A DNA stretch of 64,000 bases from Intestinibacter bartlettii (lineage in GTDB: Bacteria; Bacillota; Clostridia; Peptostreptococcales; Peptostreptococcaceae). Positions 8,735 through 18,676 of this stretch are shown here, one piece after another (positions within the stretch are counted from its first letter, which is position 1; each line of letters starts with the position of its first letter). Under the pieces are notes generated by a model, which was not told the origin of the DNA, made no database searches, and saw only the letters and a list, made by a program, of their open reading frames with translations. The translations under genes and the position numbers were made by a program. The stretch is taken from assembly GCF_000154445.1 (NCBI RefSeq), contig NZ_DS499566.1; one strand, given 5' to 3'.

Positions 8735-9259
8735 ATGAAAGTTTATACTAAAAACGGTGATAAAGGTATGACATCTTTAATAGGTGGTAAAAAAATCGAA
8801 AAAGACGATATAAGAGTAGAAGCATATGGTACAGTTGATGAATTAAACTCATATATAGGTCTTTGTTATCATTATTTAAAAGAAGACTCTGATAAAGAAG
8901 CTTTAAGAAAAATCCAAGTAAAATTATTTGATATAGGAGCTGAACTATCATCACCTAATTACAAACGAATTAAAAATATAACAAAAGAAGACGATGTAGA
9001 AGAACTTGAAAGATTAGTAGATTATTATACAGATAAAATAGAAAAAATAAATGAGTTTATAGTTCCAGGAACATCTATAGCATCAGCAAACTTACATATT
9101 GCTAGAACTATATGTAGAAGATGCGAAAGAAGGATACTTTCTTTATCAAAACAAGATGAGATAAATTTAGTTATTTTAAAATATATAAATAGATTATCGG
9201 ATTTTCTATACATATTAGCTCGTTATAGCGAAGATGAAATAATACCGGTTAAGTTTTAG
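8735..9259 (+). CDS. Cob(I)alamin adenosyltransferase, PduO type
   Basis: This 174-residue ATP:cob(I)alamin adenosyltransferase makes adenosylcobalamin. It begins with the ATP-binding signature TKNGDKGMTSL and continues with GTVDELNSYIG. It has the helical-bundle motifs FIVPGTSIASANLHIARTICRRCER and RLSDFLYILAR typical of the PduO family. A strong site (AAAGGGG) precedes ATG 8735. It stands alone between the hydrolase and a terminator. Its cofactor chemistry is linked to, but not evidence of, the corrinoid methyltransferase at the start of the window. Confidence 0.92.
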   Translation: MKVYTKNGDKGMTSLIGGKKIEKDDIRVEAYGTVDELNSYIGLCYHYLKEDSDKEALRKIQVKLFDIGAELSSPNYKRIKNITKEDDVEELERLVDYYTDKIEKINEFIVPGTSIASANLHIARTICRRCERRILSLSKQDEINLVILKYINRLSDFLYILARYSEDEIIPVKF

Positions 9260-9299
9260 GTATATAATATAAGCTTCACATACAGCTTACTATAACATA

Positions 9300-9333
9300 A
9301 AAACCTCCCTTTAGAGATTTTAAGGGAGGTTTT
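9300..9333 (+). terminator. Terminator after the adenosyltransferase
   Basis: AAAACCTCCCTT / AAGGGAGGTTTT stem with further T residues; it could also serve the convergent glycosyltransferase. Confidence 0.85.
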
Positions 9334-9362
9334 TTATATCTAACTATACTTAGAATAAAGAT

Positions 9363-10352
9363 TTATTTCGAGACTTTATTTGCATTTAAAATACTCATTT
9401 TTACTTCTGATGAGAGTACATTGTAATTTAGTATATCTTCCTTAGTCATTTTAAAATTATCTTCTCTACAAGCTTTCATAAATGATTTTATAGACATAGT
9501 ATTTTGTAAAAATAATTTAAATGATGGATATTCTTTAAATAACATAATATTTACTGCTAGCATAACTATATAAGCTTTAAGTGAGAAATAGAAATAATAT
9601 CTTTTTAATCTAGAGTATTCTCCAGTATCTTTTAAAAATAATCTAATAAGTGCGTATGCCTTCATATAGTCATTTTGTGTTTGAAGACATATATTTCTAA
9701 CTATGCTAGTTTTTCTAATTCTGTAGTAATAAAGAGCATCGTTTATAACAGCTATTTTGTCTGCTTTATATATAAGCTGTGACATAATAGCCAAATCTTC
9801 AAATTTCATATCTGGAAATGAATTAAAATCTTCAAATATCTCTCTTTTCCATAGCTTGTTCCACAAATAAGAGTGGATTAAGTTATCTGGAATTAACCCC
9901 TTTAATATGTCGTATTTATTGAATACTCCTCTTCTGAATTTATAAAATACAGGTTTAGCTAAGTTTATTTGTTCGTAATATCTATAGAAATTACAGATAA
10001 CAATGTCGCTTCTAGTATCTATTGCCGCATCGTATAGTCTGCTTAAATAATTTTCTCTTACAAAGTCATCACTGTCTAAAAAAGCAAGATAATCTCCCTT
10101 TGCATGTTTAAGTGCTGTGTTGCGAGTTTTTGCAACGCCGCTATTTACTTGATTTATAACTTTGATTTTTTCTGATTTTTTTTCATATTCCCTTAAAATT
10201 TCAAGAGAGTTGTCCGTAGAACCGTCGTTTACACATATAACTTCATAAGATGTAAAATCTTGTTCTAATATAGAATCAAGGCATCTTCTTAAATAAGTTG
10301 ATGTATTGTAAACAGGAACTATGACACTTATTTTTGGATTTATAGTATTCAT
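9363..10352 (-). CDS. Family 2 glycosyltransferase
   Basis: This is a 329-residue GT-A fold enzyme. The N-terminal third has ISVIVPVYN, VNDGSTDNS and the metal-binding DSDD (FLDSDDFV). The C-terminal half is helical, aromatic-rich and less conserved. It would transfer a sugar from a nucleotide donor to a cell-surface glycan or teichoic-type polymer; the acceptor cannot be told. It is monocistronic, with no other surface-polysaccharide genes nearby. Confidence 0.88.
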   Translation of the reverse strand: MNTINPKISVIVPVYNTSTYLRRCLDSILEQDFTSYEVICVNDGSTDNSLEILREYEKKSEKIKVINQVNSGVAKTRNTALKHAKGDYLAFLDSDDFVRENYLSRLYDAAIDTRSDIVICNFYRYYEQINLAKPVFYKFRRGVFNKYDILKGLIPDNLIHSYLWNKLWKREIFEDFNSFPDMKFEDLAIMSQLIYKADKIAVINDALYYYRIRKTSIVRNICLQTQNDYMKAYALIRLFLKDTGEYSRLKRYYFYFSLKAYIVMLAVNIMLFKEYPSFKLFLQNTMSIKSFMKACREDNFKMTKEDILNYNVLSSEVKMSILNANKVSK

Positions 10353-10607
10353 AATTCACCACCTTAATCTTTGTTCGAGTTTTTAATAGTTAAAGTATAC
10401 CATAGATATCCTATAGCTAATCTTACAGTTTTATTACAAATTAGTAATAAAAACCATATTTTTTATTACAAATAAATTAGTTTATATATAATATTATTTT
10501 AAAAATATATTTTTGAATTTAATACTTAAATTTATGGCATTTAAAATCCATATCAGTTAATATTAATAATATATCCTTAAATTTAAAATTTTAAAAGGGG
10601 TGTTTTT

Positions 10608-11828
10608 ATGATTATAAAAGGTGATTTTAACGAGGCAGAAGTATTTACGGAAAATATAGATAAAGAAACTATATCTCAAGTAAAAGTTTTGCTTAATCAA
10701 GAGTTTGTAAAAAACTCTAGTGTGAAAATAATGCCAGATTGCCACAAAGGGGCAGGATGTGTTATAGGGACTACTATGACTATAAAGGATAAGATAGTTC
10801 CAAATTTAGTAGGTGTAGATATAGGTTGTGGAGTTTTATGTGTTGAACTTTCTGATATTAAGCTCGATTTAGAAAAGATAGATGATTTTATAAAAAATAA
10901 AATACCTCATGGATTTAAAATAAACAACAAAGCTGTAGTCGATTATTTAGACGAAATATCAAAAGTAAGATGTATAGATAAAATGCCTAAAAAGATTGAG
11001 GAATTTAATAGGGCTTTAGGTTCGCTTGGAGGAGGAAATCATTTTATTGAGATAGATAAGGATGAAAATGATAATAAATATTTAGTTATTCACTCTGGTA
11101 GCAGAAATTTAGGACTTCAAGTGGCAAATTACTATCAAAATGTAGGATATGAGTCTTTAAATTATATAAGTGATGAATATGAGATAAAAGCTAAAGAACT
11201 TATAGAGTCTTATAAAAGCTCTGGCAAGAAAAAGAGAATTGAAAAAGATCTTAAGAAGCTTAAAGAATCTTTTAGAGTGAAAAGTAAGGTTCCAAAAGAT
11301 TTATGTTATGTTGAAGGCAAAGATTTAGAGGACTATCTTCACGATATGGATATTGTACAAAAATATGCAACTAAAAACAGAGAGATTATGGCGAGAAGAA
11401 TAGTAGAGTTTATGGGACTAGATTACGATAAATTAAATAAATTTGAGAGTATACATAATTATATAGAGGTAGAAAAAGGCTTTTTAAGAAAAGGGGCTAT
11501 ATCGGCATATGAGGGGGAAGATTTATTAATCCCTATAAATATGAGAGATGGCGTCATAATAGGAAAAGGTAAAGGAAATCCAAATTGGAACTTTTCAGCG
11601 CCACATGGGGCAGGTAGAATACTATCAAGAGCAGAGGCGAAAAATAAAATACACATGAATGACTATAAAGAAACTATGAAAGATATTTTTACAACTTGTG
11701 TAAATGTCAAAACGCTAGACGAGGCCCCACAGGCTTATAAACCTATTGAAGAGATTATAAATAATATTTATGATACTGTAGAAATAACAAAAATAATAAA
11801 ACCTATATACAATTTTAAGAGCAATTAG
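10608..11828 (+). CDS. rtcB: RNA-splicing ligase RtcB
   Basis: RtcB is a GTP- and Mn-dependent ligase that joins 2',3'-cyclic phosphate and 5'-OH RNA ends. The 406-residue protein has the family landmarks: MPDCHKGAGCVIG, VGVDIGCGV (metal-binding Asp/Cys), LGGGNHFIE, IHSGSRNLG, HNYIEVE, and APHGAGR near the C-terminus with the guanylated histidine. It stands alone, without rtcA, rtcR or an archease gene, so a role in RNA repair is likely but the substrate is unknown. A strong AAAGGGGTG ribosome site precedes ATG 10608. Confidence 0.95.
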   Translation: MIIKGDFNEAEVFTENIDKETISQVKVLLNQEFVKNSSVKIMPDCHKGAGCVIGTTMTIKDKIVPNLVGVDIGCGVLCVELSDIKLDLEKIDDFIKNKIPHGFKINNKAVVDYLDEISKVRCIDKMPKKIEEFNRALGSLGGGNHFIEIDKDENDNKYLVIHSGSRNLGLQVANYYQNVGYESLNYISDEYEIKAKELIESYKSSGKKKRIEKDLKKLKESFRVKSKVPKDLCYVEGKDLEDYLHDMDIVQKYATKNREIMARRIVEFMGLDYDKLNKFESIHNYIEVEKGFLRKGAISAYEGEDLLIPINMRDGVIIGKGKGNPNWNFSAPHGAGRILSRAEAKNKIHMNDYKETMKDIFTTCVNVKTLDEAPQAYKPIEEIINNIYDTVEITKIIKPIYNFKSN

Positions 11829-11858
11829 GGTAAAAATACTTATTTAGGGGTAAATATC

Positions 11859-11903
11859 TATATAAGAAGCTTAATGCTTAACAAATCTTAAGCTTCTTAT
11901 ATA
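11859..11903 (+). terminator. Inverted repeat after rtcB
   Basis: A 16-bp perfect stem (11859-11874 with 11888-11903). It lacks a T-run, so it may be an inefficient terminator or a leader structure for the following gene. Confidence 0.5.
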
Positions 11904-11940
11904 ATTATAAATATAAAGATAAATATTAGGGGGAGATAAG

Positions 11941-12366
11941 ATGGATCCATTAGTAGTAATAATTCAGGGACAACAATTTAAACTTAAAAATTTAAACAAC
12001 TTAGTAGCTTCAATATTTGGAAAAAGCTACTTTGATTTATCGCAAGAAGAAAGACTGAAAGTTAGATATGAAAAAGCACATGCTATAAGTCAATTTCATA
12101 AATATTTGCCAATAGTCAATACAGAACAAGGTACATATGGTGATAACTTCGATATAGTAAAAAAAGATTATGATTTTGAAAATGCTTTTATAATAGACGA
12201 TGATTATTCATATATACTATCTTTATGTAAGATAAACAGTTTTATGCTTCTTGAAGTTAGAAATTCAAATATATTTACAGGACTTATAGATAAAAGTGAG
12301 ATAAAAGATGATTTAGTAGTTATAAATCATTTTGCAAAAGAAATATTAGGCGAATTATACAATTAA
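11941..12366 (+). CDS. Hypothetical protein, 141 aa
   Basis: I do not recognise this protein. It is soluble, rich in Asp, Asn, Tyr and Phe, and has no signal peptide or membrane segment. A GGGGGAG ribosome site precedes ATG 11941, and a good terminator follows, so it is very probably expressed as a single gene. Its N-terminal third looks helical (LNNLVASIFGKSYFDLSQEER), the rest mixed. Confidence 0.7.
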   Translation: MDPLVVIIQGQQFKLKNLNNLVASIFGKSYFDLSQEERLKVRYEKAHAISQFHKYLPIVNTEQGTYGDNFDIVKKDYDFENAFIIDDDYSYILSLCKINSFMLLEVRNSNIFTGLIDKSEIKDDLVVINHFAKEILGELYN

Positions 12367-12422
12367 TTTAAATTTTATATAATTTGTATAATTTAAAATA
12401 TAGTATAAAGTGATTGATTTTG

Positions 12423-12462
12423 GAAATGAGTTTACATAATGGTGTTACGGTAAACTTATTTC
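12423..12462 (+). terminator. Terminator after the 141-aa protein
   Basis: A 13-bp stem with one G-U pair (GAAATGAGTTTAC / GTAAACTTATTTC) followed by seven T. Confidence 0.85.
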
Positions 12463-12591
12463 TTTTTTTATTGATATGACAAAAATGTAATTTAATATTT
12501 CGTAAAAATAATTTATAATTATGTAAGGATATAGTATATATTTTTATATTATTTTTCTTTAATATATAGATTAATATATGTTAAGGAGGAA

Positions 12592-13305
12592 TTGAAAGGA
12601 TGGTTTGACTTGAATAATAAAATATTAGTTGCAGATGATGAAAAAGAAATAAGAGATTTACTTGAAATATACCTTCTAAACGAAGGCTATAAAGTTGTAA
12701 AAGCGAAAGATGGCCAAGAAGCTTTAGATATAATAGAAAATGAGGATGTTGATTTATTAGTTTTAGATATAATGATGCCTAAAGTTAACGGTATAGAGGT
12801 ATGTAAAAAAGTAAGACAAAATAAAAATATGCCTATTTTAATGTTGAGCGCAAAATCTGAGGATATGGATAAGATACAAGGCCTTATGACAGGTGCAGAT
12901 GACTATATGACAAAGCCTTTTAATCCATTAGAGTTTACAGTAAGGGTTAAAGCACTTCTTAGAAGAAGCTACTATTTAAACAACAATAATTCCTCTGAAG
13001 AAAGTGATTTAATAAATGTTGGTTCGCTTACTATAGACAAAACTAGACATAGAGTAGTTGCAGATGGAGAAGAAATATCTCTTACAGCGAGAGAGTTTGA
13101 CATACTTTATTTAATGGCAAGCAATAAAGGTAGAGTATTTTCATCTGAGGAGATATTTGAAAAAGTATGGAAAGAGAAATACTTCCAATCAAACAACACT
13201 GTAATGGTTCATATTAGTAGACTTAGAGATAAGCTAGATAAACATTTAAATGGCGAAAAAATAATTCACACAGTGTGGGGAGTTGGTTATAAAATTGAAA
13301 AATAA
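12592..13305 (+). CDS. OmpR/PhoB-family response regulator (VanR-like)
   Basis: The receiver domain (about residues 9-125) has the acidic pocket DDE, the phospho-acceptor Asp in LLVLDIMMP, and Lys in TKPFNPLE. A winged-helix OmpR DNA-binding domain follows (residues 140-237, LTAREFDILYLMA and VWGVGYKI). Two TTG starts compete: 12592, only two bases after AGGAGG, and 12610, which gives the family-typical MNNKILVADDE and is probably correct. The kinase follows with overlapping ends. No van resistance genes are present, so the regulon is unknown. Confidence 0.9.
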   Translation: MKGWFDLNNKILVADDEKEIRDLLEIYLLNEGYKVVKAKDGQEALDIIENEDVDLLVLDIMMPKVNGIEVCKKVRQNKNMPILMLSAKSEDMDKIQGLMTGADDYMTKPFNPLEFTVRVKALLRRSYYLNNNNSSEESDLINVGSLTIDKTRHRVVADGEEISLTAREFDILYLMASNKGRVFSSEEIFEKVWKEKYFQSNNTVMVHISRLRDKLDKHLNGEKIIHTVWGVGYKIEK

Positions 13306-14438
13306 AAAGGCATTTTATTATGCTATATTACCTATAGCTTATTTTATTTTCAGCCTTATATTAGTCTCAGTTGTATTTGGAGTATTGAAAATAGTATTAG
13401 ATATATATTATAGATACAATAGCCAATACGGAGGTACTGTTGTAGATGCAATAAAATTCTTTATGCTTTTTAGAGCTCAAACAGGACTTGATCGTAATTT
13501 AAATTATTTAATTATTGCTATATGTACATTTGTTACATATTTCTTATTTATGAGAAAAACTTTTGTCAGCCTTGCAAAAATTGTAGAAGCTACAAATCAA
13601 ATGGCAGCAGGAGACTTGGATAAAGTTATAGACATAGATTGTAAGGGAGATACAAAGATTTTAGGAGACAATATAAATATTATATCTAGACTTCTAAAAG
13701 ATGTTACTGTACAAGAGAGAAAGGCACAGCAAACAAAGGCTGACCTTATAACAAATGTATCACATGATTTAAGAACGCCTTTAACTTCAATAAAAGGATA
13801 TTTAGGTCTTATAAATGAAGATAAATATAGAGATGAAGTTCAGCTTAGATATTATGTAGATATAGCTTATCAAAAGTCAAAAGAACTAGAAGTACTTATA
13901 AACGATTTATTTGAGCTTACAAAGGTCCAAAATAACTCTATAACGCTTGATAAAATAGAAATAGATTTAGTTGAACTTCTAAATCAAATTATATTCCAAT
14001 TTGGATACCAATTTCAAAGCGAGAAAATTAAAGAGAGAAGCTTCTTTTCTGAGGATAAACTCATAATATGCGCTGATCCGAATAAATTAGTTAGAGTGTT
14101 TCAAAACCTAATAAATAATGGTATTAAATACGGAACGGGAGAGTTTTTAGATATATATGCATATAAAAAAGGAAGTTATGCTGTAGTAGATGTAGTAAGC
14201 TATGGAAATCCTATACCATCTGTTGAGCTTCCCTATATATTTTGATAAATTTTATAGAGTAGAGAAGTCTAGAAATAAAAATGATGGTGGTTCAGGTCTT
14301 GGACTTGCTATTACTAAAAGCATAGTAACACTTCATGGTGGAATAATAAATGCGCAAAGTGATGGAGAAAAGACAATATTTAAAGTTATGTTGCCACTTT
14401 TAGATAAAAAAATTAAAAACGAAAACAAAAATAGTTAA
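13295..14438 (+). pseudogene. VanS-like sensor histidine kinase, frameshifted before the ATP lid
   Basis: The kinase has two membrane segments (about residues 6-30 and 70-90), a HAMP-like linker, the H-box NVSHDLRTPLTSIKGY and the N-box FQNLINNGIKYG. At VELPYIF the frame meets TGA (14244), while the conserved continuation DKFYRVEKSRNKNDGGSGLGLAI runs one frame over to 14438. Removing one T from the run 14240-14243 restores a single protein of about 380 residues. The TTG at 13295 is the likely start, overlapping the end of the regulator gene. The N-terminal product alone would lack the G2 ATP-binding loop. Confidence 0.85.
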
Positions 14439-14492
14439 AAATTACTACTTATGAAAACTAATTTTCGTAAGTTATTTCATTATTTTGACTTT

Positions 14493-14529
14493 AAAAAATC
14501 ATCAAAGACCAGTTTTTTGATGATTTTTT
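14493..14529 (+). terminator. Terminator of the VanRS-like operon
   Basis: A 14-bp stem (AAAAAATCATCAAA / TTTGATGATTTTTT) followed by T residues. Confidence 0.85.
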
Positions 14530-14627
14530 TGTATTTTTGAAAATATTTCCAAAATGTAACTTTTTTTTTGTACAAAAGTAGACTATACTTTAAGTAAGAA
14601 GTGTTTCATAAGAGGGGGGAATGAATC

Positions 14628-15147
14628 ATGACAATGGACAACTTAATAAAAATTTTAGCCACTATCGCAGTAATAGGAATTATTATATACTATGCGCTAG
14701 AAAGTAAACATCAAAGAGAACAAAAATCAAAAAATAAAGTAAAGAAAATCCTTTCTGAAAACGTTAAATTTATGATTTTTGGGAATGAAGGAAGTCCTAA
14801 TATCGCTTTAGGAAAAAGATAATTGTGTATATCTATTAGATTCTAATAATGTAACATTACATAAATTTACATTAGATGAAGTTTTAGATTTAAATATACA
14901 TTATCATATAAGAGCAGATAAAAATAGTAGTGTTATTTCTCCGTCATTAACGCTAGATAATCAAACTTATATAGATAAGGTTGACTTAAACTTACGTGTA
15001 GTTGATGGTAATGAATATGCAGTAGGCTATGTTCCATATATGAAGCATGTTGAATCTAATGAAGTAAGAAGTAAAATTATTCAAATGAAGAGATTCATAT
15101 TAATGGTTGAAAGAGAAAAAGAAGGAAATAGCGTTGTAAATAATTAA
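14628..15147 (+). pseudogene. Membrane-anchored unknown protein, frameshifted
   Basis: An excellent ribosome site (AGAGGGGGG) precedes ATG 14628. The first 64 codons encode one membrane segment (LATIAVIGIIIYYAL) and a basic linker, ending at TAA 14820-14822. The adjacent frame is then open to TAA 15147 and encodes about 110 further residues (DNCVYLLDSNNVTLHKFTLD, later YAVGYVPYMKHVESNE). Dropping one A from the A5 run at 14813-14817 joins both as GK-DNCVYLLD, about 172 residues. The family is not recognised. The second part lacks its own start codon, so it is easily missed by gene finders. Confidence 0.65.
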
Positions 15148-15179
15148 CTCATGAATTTAAAATTGAATACAAAAAATCC

Positions 15180-15207
15180 AGGGGACTATAATCTCATATA
15201 GTTCCCT
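15180..15207 (+). terminator. Terminator after the membrane-anchored protein
   Basis: An 11-bp stem (AGGGGACTATA / TATAGTTCCCT, one G-U pair) followed by TTT. Its presence supports the reading that the upstream gene extends to 15147. Confidence 0.75.
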
Positions 15208-15384
15208 TTTAATTTATCTTTATTCTGAAACTCTTTAAAATGTAAAAAATTAACATAGAAAATTTGTATTTATATATATATCTAATTGAGTATATAATAT
15301 ATAATATAATATTGTACTGAGTATAGAGCAATCTATACTACATAAATATAAAAATTACTAATTCATATATAGGAGGAAATCAAT

Positions 15385-16104
15385 ATGAGTAAATCACCAG
15401 TACCAACTCCGCATTTAGAAGCAAAAGTTGGAGATATAGCAGAAACAGTATTATTACCAGGAGATCCACTAAGAGCTAAATTTATAGCTGAAACTTTCTT
15501 AGAAGATGTTGTTCAATACAACACTGTAAGAGGTATGTACGGATATACAGGATACTATAATGGAAAAAGAATATCTGTTCAAGGTTCAGGAATGGGTATG
15601 CCATCAATGGGAATATACTCTTATGAGTTAATACATTTCTACGGTGTTAAAAATCTTATAAGAATAGGTTCTGCAGGAGCTATAAGCGATAAATTAAACT
15701 TACATGATGTTGTAATAGGTATGGCAGCTTCTACTGATTCAAACTATTCAACTCAATACAACTTACCAGGTACATATGCACCTACAGCAAGCTTCGAATT
15801 ATTAGAAAAAGCTGTAAATGCAGGTCGCGAATTAAATATAGAAACAACTGTAGGAAACATAGTATCAAGTGATGTATTCTACGGAGATAATGGGCTTGAA
15901 GGATTAAAATCATGGCAAAAAATGGGCGCTCTTTGTGTAGAAATGGAAGCAGCAGCTCTTTACATGAATGCAGCTAGAGCAGGAGTTAACGCTCTTTGTA
16001 TAGTAACTATATCTGACTGTCCATTAAGAGGACTTGAAACTACATCAGCTGAAAGACAAACTGCTTTCACTAATATGATGAAAATAGCTTTAAGTTTAGC
16101 TTAA
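15385..16104 (+). CDS. deoD: Purine-nucleoside phosphorylase, DeoD type
   Basis: This 239-residue hexameric-type phosphorylase splits purine (deoxy)nucleosides with phosphate into base and (deoxy)ribose-1-phosphate. Visible landmarks are the phosphate-binding GDPLRAK, the family signature GSGMGMPSMGIYS, the ribose-binding EMEAAALY and the catalytic Asp in SDCPLRG. AGGAGG lies seven bases before ATG 15385. It is monocistronic, with a clear terminator. Confidence 0.96.
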   Translation: MSKSPVPTPHLEAKVGDIAETVLLPGDPLRAKFIAETFLEDVVQYNTVRGMYGYTGYYNGKRISVQGSGMGMPSMGIYSYELIHFYGVKNLIRIGSAGAISDKLNLHDVVIGMAASTDSNYSTQYNLPGTYAPTASFELLEKAVNAGRELNIETTVGNIVSSDVFYGDNGLEGLKSWQKMGALCVEMEAAALYMNAARAGVNALCIVTISDCPLRGLETTSAERQTAFTNMMKIALSLA

Positions 16105-16116
16105 TAATAAGATATT

Positions 16117-16152
16117 AAAAAGGCATGTAACTATATAGGTATATGCCTTTTT
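16117..16152 (+). terminator. Terminator after deoD
   Basis: A 10-bp stem (AAAAAGGCAT / ATGCCTTTTT) with a T-run. Confidence 0.85.
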
Positions 16153-16398
16153 GTTTTAGAATTTTGTATATATATTTGGTATATAATGATTTATAGTTTT
16201 AAAAAATATATATAAGTTAAAATGGATAATGTTCGTATGGGTATGTATATTTTTAAGATGGTCAAAATTATTACTGCGAGGATTTTTGAGACTTTCACGA
16301 ATATTGAAAAGTAAAAAGTTAAATAAAATACGTTTTTAAAGGGTGTGATTTTTATATATACAATAAATTAATATAAAAACACAATATAGAATCACATA
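16153..16398. other. Gene-free AT-rich interval
   Basis: The stretch between the deoD and lexA terminators shows no open frame with a ribosome site and no strong fold. The whole gap between the two genes is 342 bases. Confidence 0.5.
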
Positions 16399-16438
16399 AA
16401 AATAAAGCCTACTAAATACGTTAAGTAAGCTTTATTTT
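16399..16438 (-). terminator. Terminator after lexA
   Basis: AAAATAAAGC pairs with GCTTTATTTT (16429-16438). On the minus strand it is followed by T residues. Confidence 0.65.
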
Positions 16439-16446
16439 ATTTCGCA

Positions 16447-17084
16447 TTATAATACTCTAAATACACCTGTAACAGTTCCAACAATTTCAACATCTCTTTC
16501 ATTCAAAATGATAGGTTCCATAAATTCGTTTTCTGGTTGAAGTCTAACTGTGCTTCCTTCTTTGAAAAATCTCTTTACAGTAGCAGATTCTTTATTTACT
16601 AGGGCTACTACTATTTGTGAGTTAGAAGCTGTAGAACCTTTATCGACTACAACATAGTCGTTATTTAAAATACCAGCATTTATCATACTTTCCCCTTTTA
16701 CTTTTAGAAGGAATGTATCATTACCTTTTATAAGTTGAGCAGGTAGTGGTATATATTCTTGGATATTTTGTTGTGCTAAAATCGGTTCACCAGCAGTTAC
16801 TTGACCTACTAGAGGAAGATTATCATTTCTTGCATTGTATTATTGTTATTTACAAAAACATTTCCACCATCTAATATTTCTATCGCTCTCGGTTTTGTAG
16901 GGTCACGTCTTATGTATCCTAATTTTTCGAGTTTGTTTAGATGAGAGTGAACAGTTGATGTAGATTTAAGACCTACAGCTTGACAAATCTCTCTGACTGA
17001 AGGTGGATATCCTTTAGATAAAAGTTGTTCCTTAATAAATTCTAAAATCATGAGTTGTTTATTTGTTAATGTATTTGAATTCAT
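16447..17084 (-). pseudogene. lexA: SOS repressor LexA, split by a one-base frameshift
   Basis: LexA represses DNA-damage genes and cleaves itself when RecA is activated. The N-terminal winged helix (LTNKQLMILEFIKEQ...STSTVHSHLNKLEKLGYI) is intact. The frame then breaks after MQE (TAG near 16811), and the rest runs in another frame: LPLVGQVTAGEP (Ala-Gly cleavage site), KGESM (catalytic Ser) and NKESATVKRF (catalytic Lys). Adding one base at the T3 run 16826-16828 restores a normal protein of about 210 residues with MQENDNLPLVG. The ATG at 17084 is the likely start. All functional residues are present, so an assembly error is a serious possibility. Confidence 0.9.
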
Positions 17085-17174
17085 AAAAATCACTCATTTC
17101 TTTTTTTATTTGTAAAGTAATTTTCATTTTGACTTTACTATTTATTATATTGTACCATAATGCTTTTTTATATA

Positions 17175-17188
17175 CAAACATTTGTTCT
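17175..17188 (-). promoter_or_regulatory. LexA (SOS) box
   Basis: On the minus strand the site reads AGAACAAATGTTTG, a near-palindrome close to the Gram-positive LexA consensus GAAC-N4-GTTC. It lies about 90 bases upstream of lexA, in the gap before the recombinase gene, and fits autoregulation. Confidence 0.65.
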
Positions 17189-17236
17189 TGTTTTTAGAAA
17201 ATTTCAAGGATTAGCTATACTAATTAATTTATAAGT

Positions 17237-18475
17237 CTATTCTTGATTTTCGTTTTTTATATCAGCTTCTGTATCTATATTGACATCATCAGCTTCTAAA
17301 TTATTATTAGATTCATTATCTGAAGCTTTTATATCATCTAAGCTAACTTCTTCCTTTTCGTCTAACCATTCAAAGTTATTTACTATATCTCGTTTTATAT
17401 TTTTCTTATGAGCTGCATATAATTGTGTTGTAGTTACGTTGTCGTGGTCTAATAATGCCTTTACATCGTATATTGAAAATCCAGATTGGATTAGAGAAGT
17501 CGCAGCCGTTGCTCTAAGCTTGTGTGGAGAGTATCCTTTATCGCGAGAAGTATGCATACAAATAGAGGTATACTTTTTAACAAGCTGTCTTATAGCTCTT
17601 GGTGTAAGGCGTTTTCTCTGTAGTGATAAAAATAGGGCATCTTGTACATCTTCTGGCAAATCTTCCGACTTTGGTCTTTCGTAATTTATATAATCTATTA
17701 CTACATTTTCACAAGTTTTATTTATAGGCATTAAAACTTCTTTACCGCGTTTTCTATATATTTTAAATTCGCCCCTTGAAAAATTAAATGATGATATATT
17801 AAGTTCACGAAGCTCGTTTAATCTAAGTCCGTATGTAACAAATAAGGCAAGTATTGCTTTGTCACGAAGTTTTGTCTTTTCCCAATATACTTTTTCCTTT
17901 TCAGTTAGTCCCTCGCCACTTTCAACAGCATCTAACATAACCATAACTTCATCAATATCAAGCCTCTTTATAGCGTCTGGTTGCGGTTTTGGGAGCTTTA
18001 TAGGATTAAAGCCATCAGTTATGTTGGTTGGAAGCTGTTCGTTTCTATAAAGGAATTTAAAAAGGGTAGAGATAGATGATTTTTTTCTGGCTAAGGCTCT
18101 ATTATTATTTTCATAGACAAATGTGTGATCTTCTCTTTCTTTATAATATCTAGGGCAGTAGTCCCCTAAAAATAAATTAACATCTCTTGATTTTATATTT
18201 TTAAAGTCTTCTACAGTCAAGTTTTTCATATCATCTTTATCAGTAAGTCCGCTTTCGTTTACGATATATTCACAAAAGAATATAATATCCTCTAAATAAG
18301 CTGCCCTTGTCGAAACTGCGACGGAGCTTTTTAAATATACAAAGTAGTCTTTCATAAAAGAAGGCAGCCTCTTTTCGTATTCCATAGCCTTTTCAATTAG
18401 CAAATGGTCTCTAAGCACGATGTTGTCTGGCCTGTCTGATTTATTGCTTATCTTTAATTCTTTTTTATTACTCAA
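17237..18475 (-). CDS. XerC/D-like tyrosine recombinase
   Basis: The 412-residue site-specific recombinase has an N-terminal SAM-like core-binding domain (about residues 35-170). The catalytic domain follows, with Arg in YGLRLNELR, Lys in KRGKE, His-x-x-Arg in SPHKLRATAAT, His in LLDHDNVTTT and Tyr in LYAAH. The final 55 residues are a very acidic, probably disordered tail. It is longer than XerC/XerD (about 300) and sits directly upstream of lexA in the same direction. There is no phage module around it, so a housekeeping role is likely. Confidence 0.88.
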   Translation of the reverse strand: MSNKKELKISNKSDRPDNIVLRDHLLIEKAMEYEKRLPSFMKDYFVYLKSSVAVSTRAAYLEDIIFFCEYIVNESGLTDKDDMKNLTVEDFKNIKSRDVNLFLGDYCPRYYKEREDHTFVYENNNRALARKKSSISTLFKFLYRNEQLPTNITDGFNPIKLPKPQPDAIKRLDIDEVMVMLDAVESGEGLTEKEKVYWEKTKLRDKAILALFVTYGLRLNELRELNISSFNFSRGEFKIYRKRGKEVLMPINKTCENVVIDYINYERPKSEDLPEDVQDALFLSLQRKRLTPRAIRQLVKKYTSICMHTSRDKGYSPHKLRATAATSLIQSGFSIYDVKALLDHDNVTTTQLYAAHKKNIKRDIVNNFEWLDEKEEVSLDDIKASDNESNNNLEADDVNIDTEADIKNENQE

Positions 18476-18676
18476 TTTACTACCTCCAATAAGTAATTTA
18501 AATTTGGATTAAATATATGTATTTGTATTTTCTATTATTCTATCATTCATGATTATTTACTTCAAATATAAATATTATTTAAATACAATTGTAAAATGTG
18601 ACAAAGTCATAGACCACAGCAAATTATATATGTATAATATATCTTGCAAAAAATATTTATTAAAAAGGAGATAGAC

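Noticed and set aside
12592..14438. Vancomycin-resistance operon
   Set aside because: Only regulator and kinase resemble VanR/VanS; no ligase, dehydrogenase or dipeptidase genes follow.
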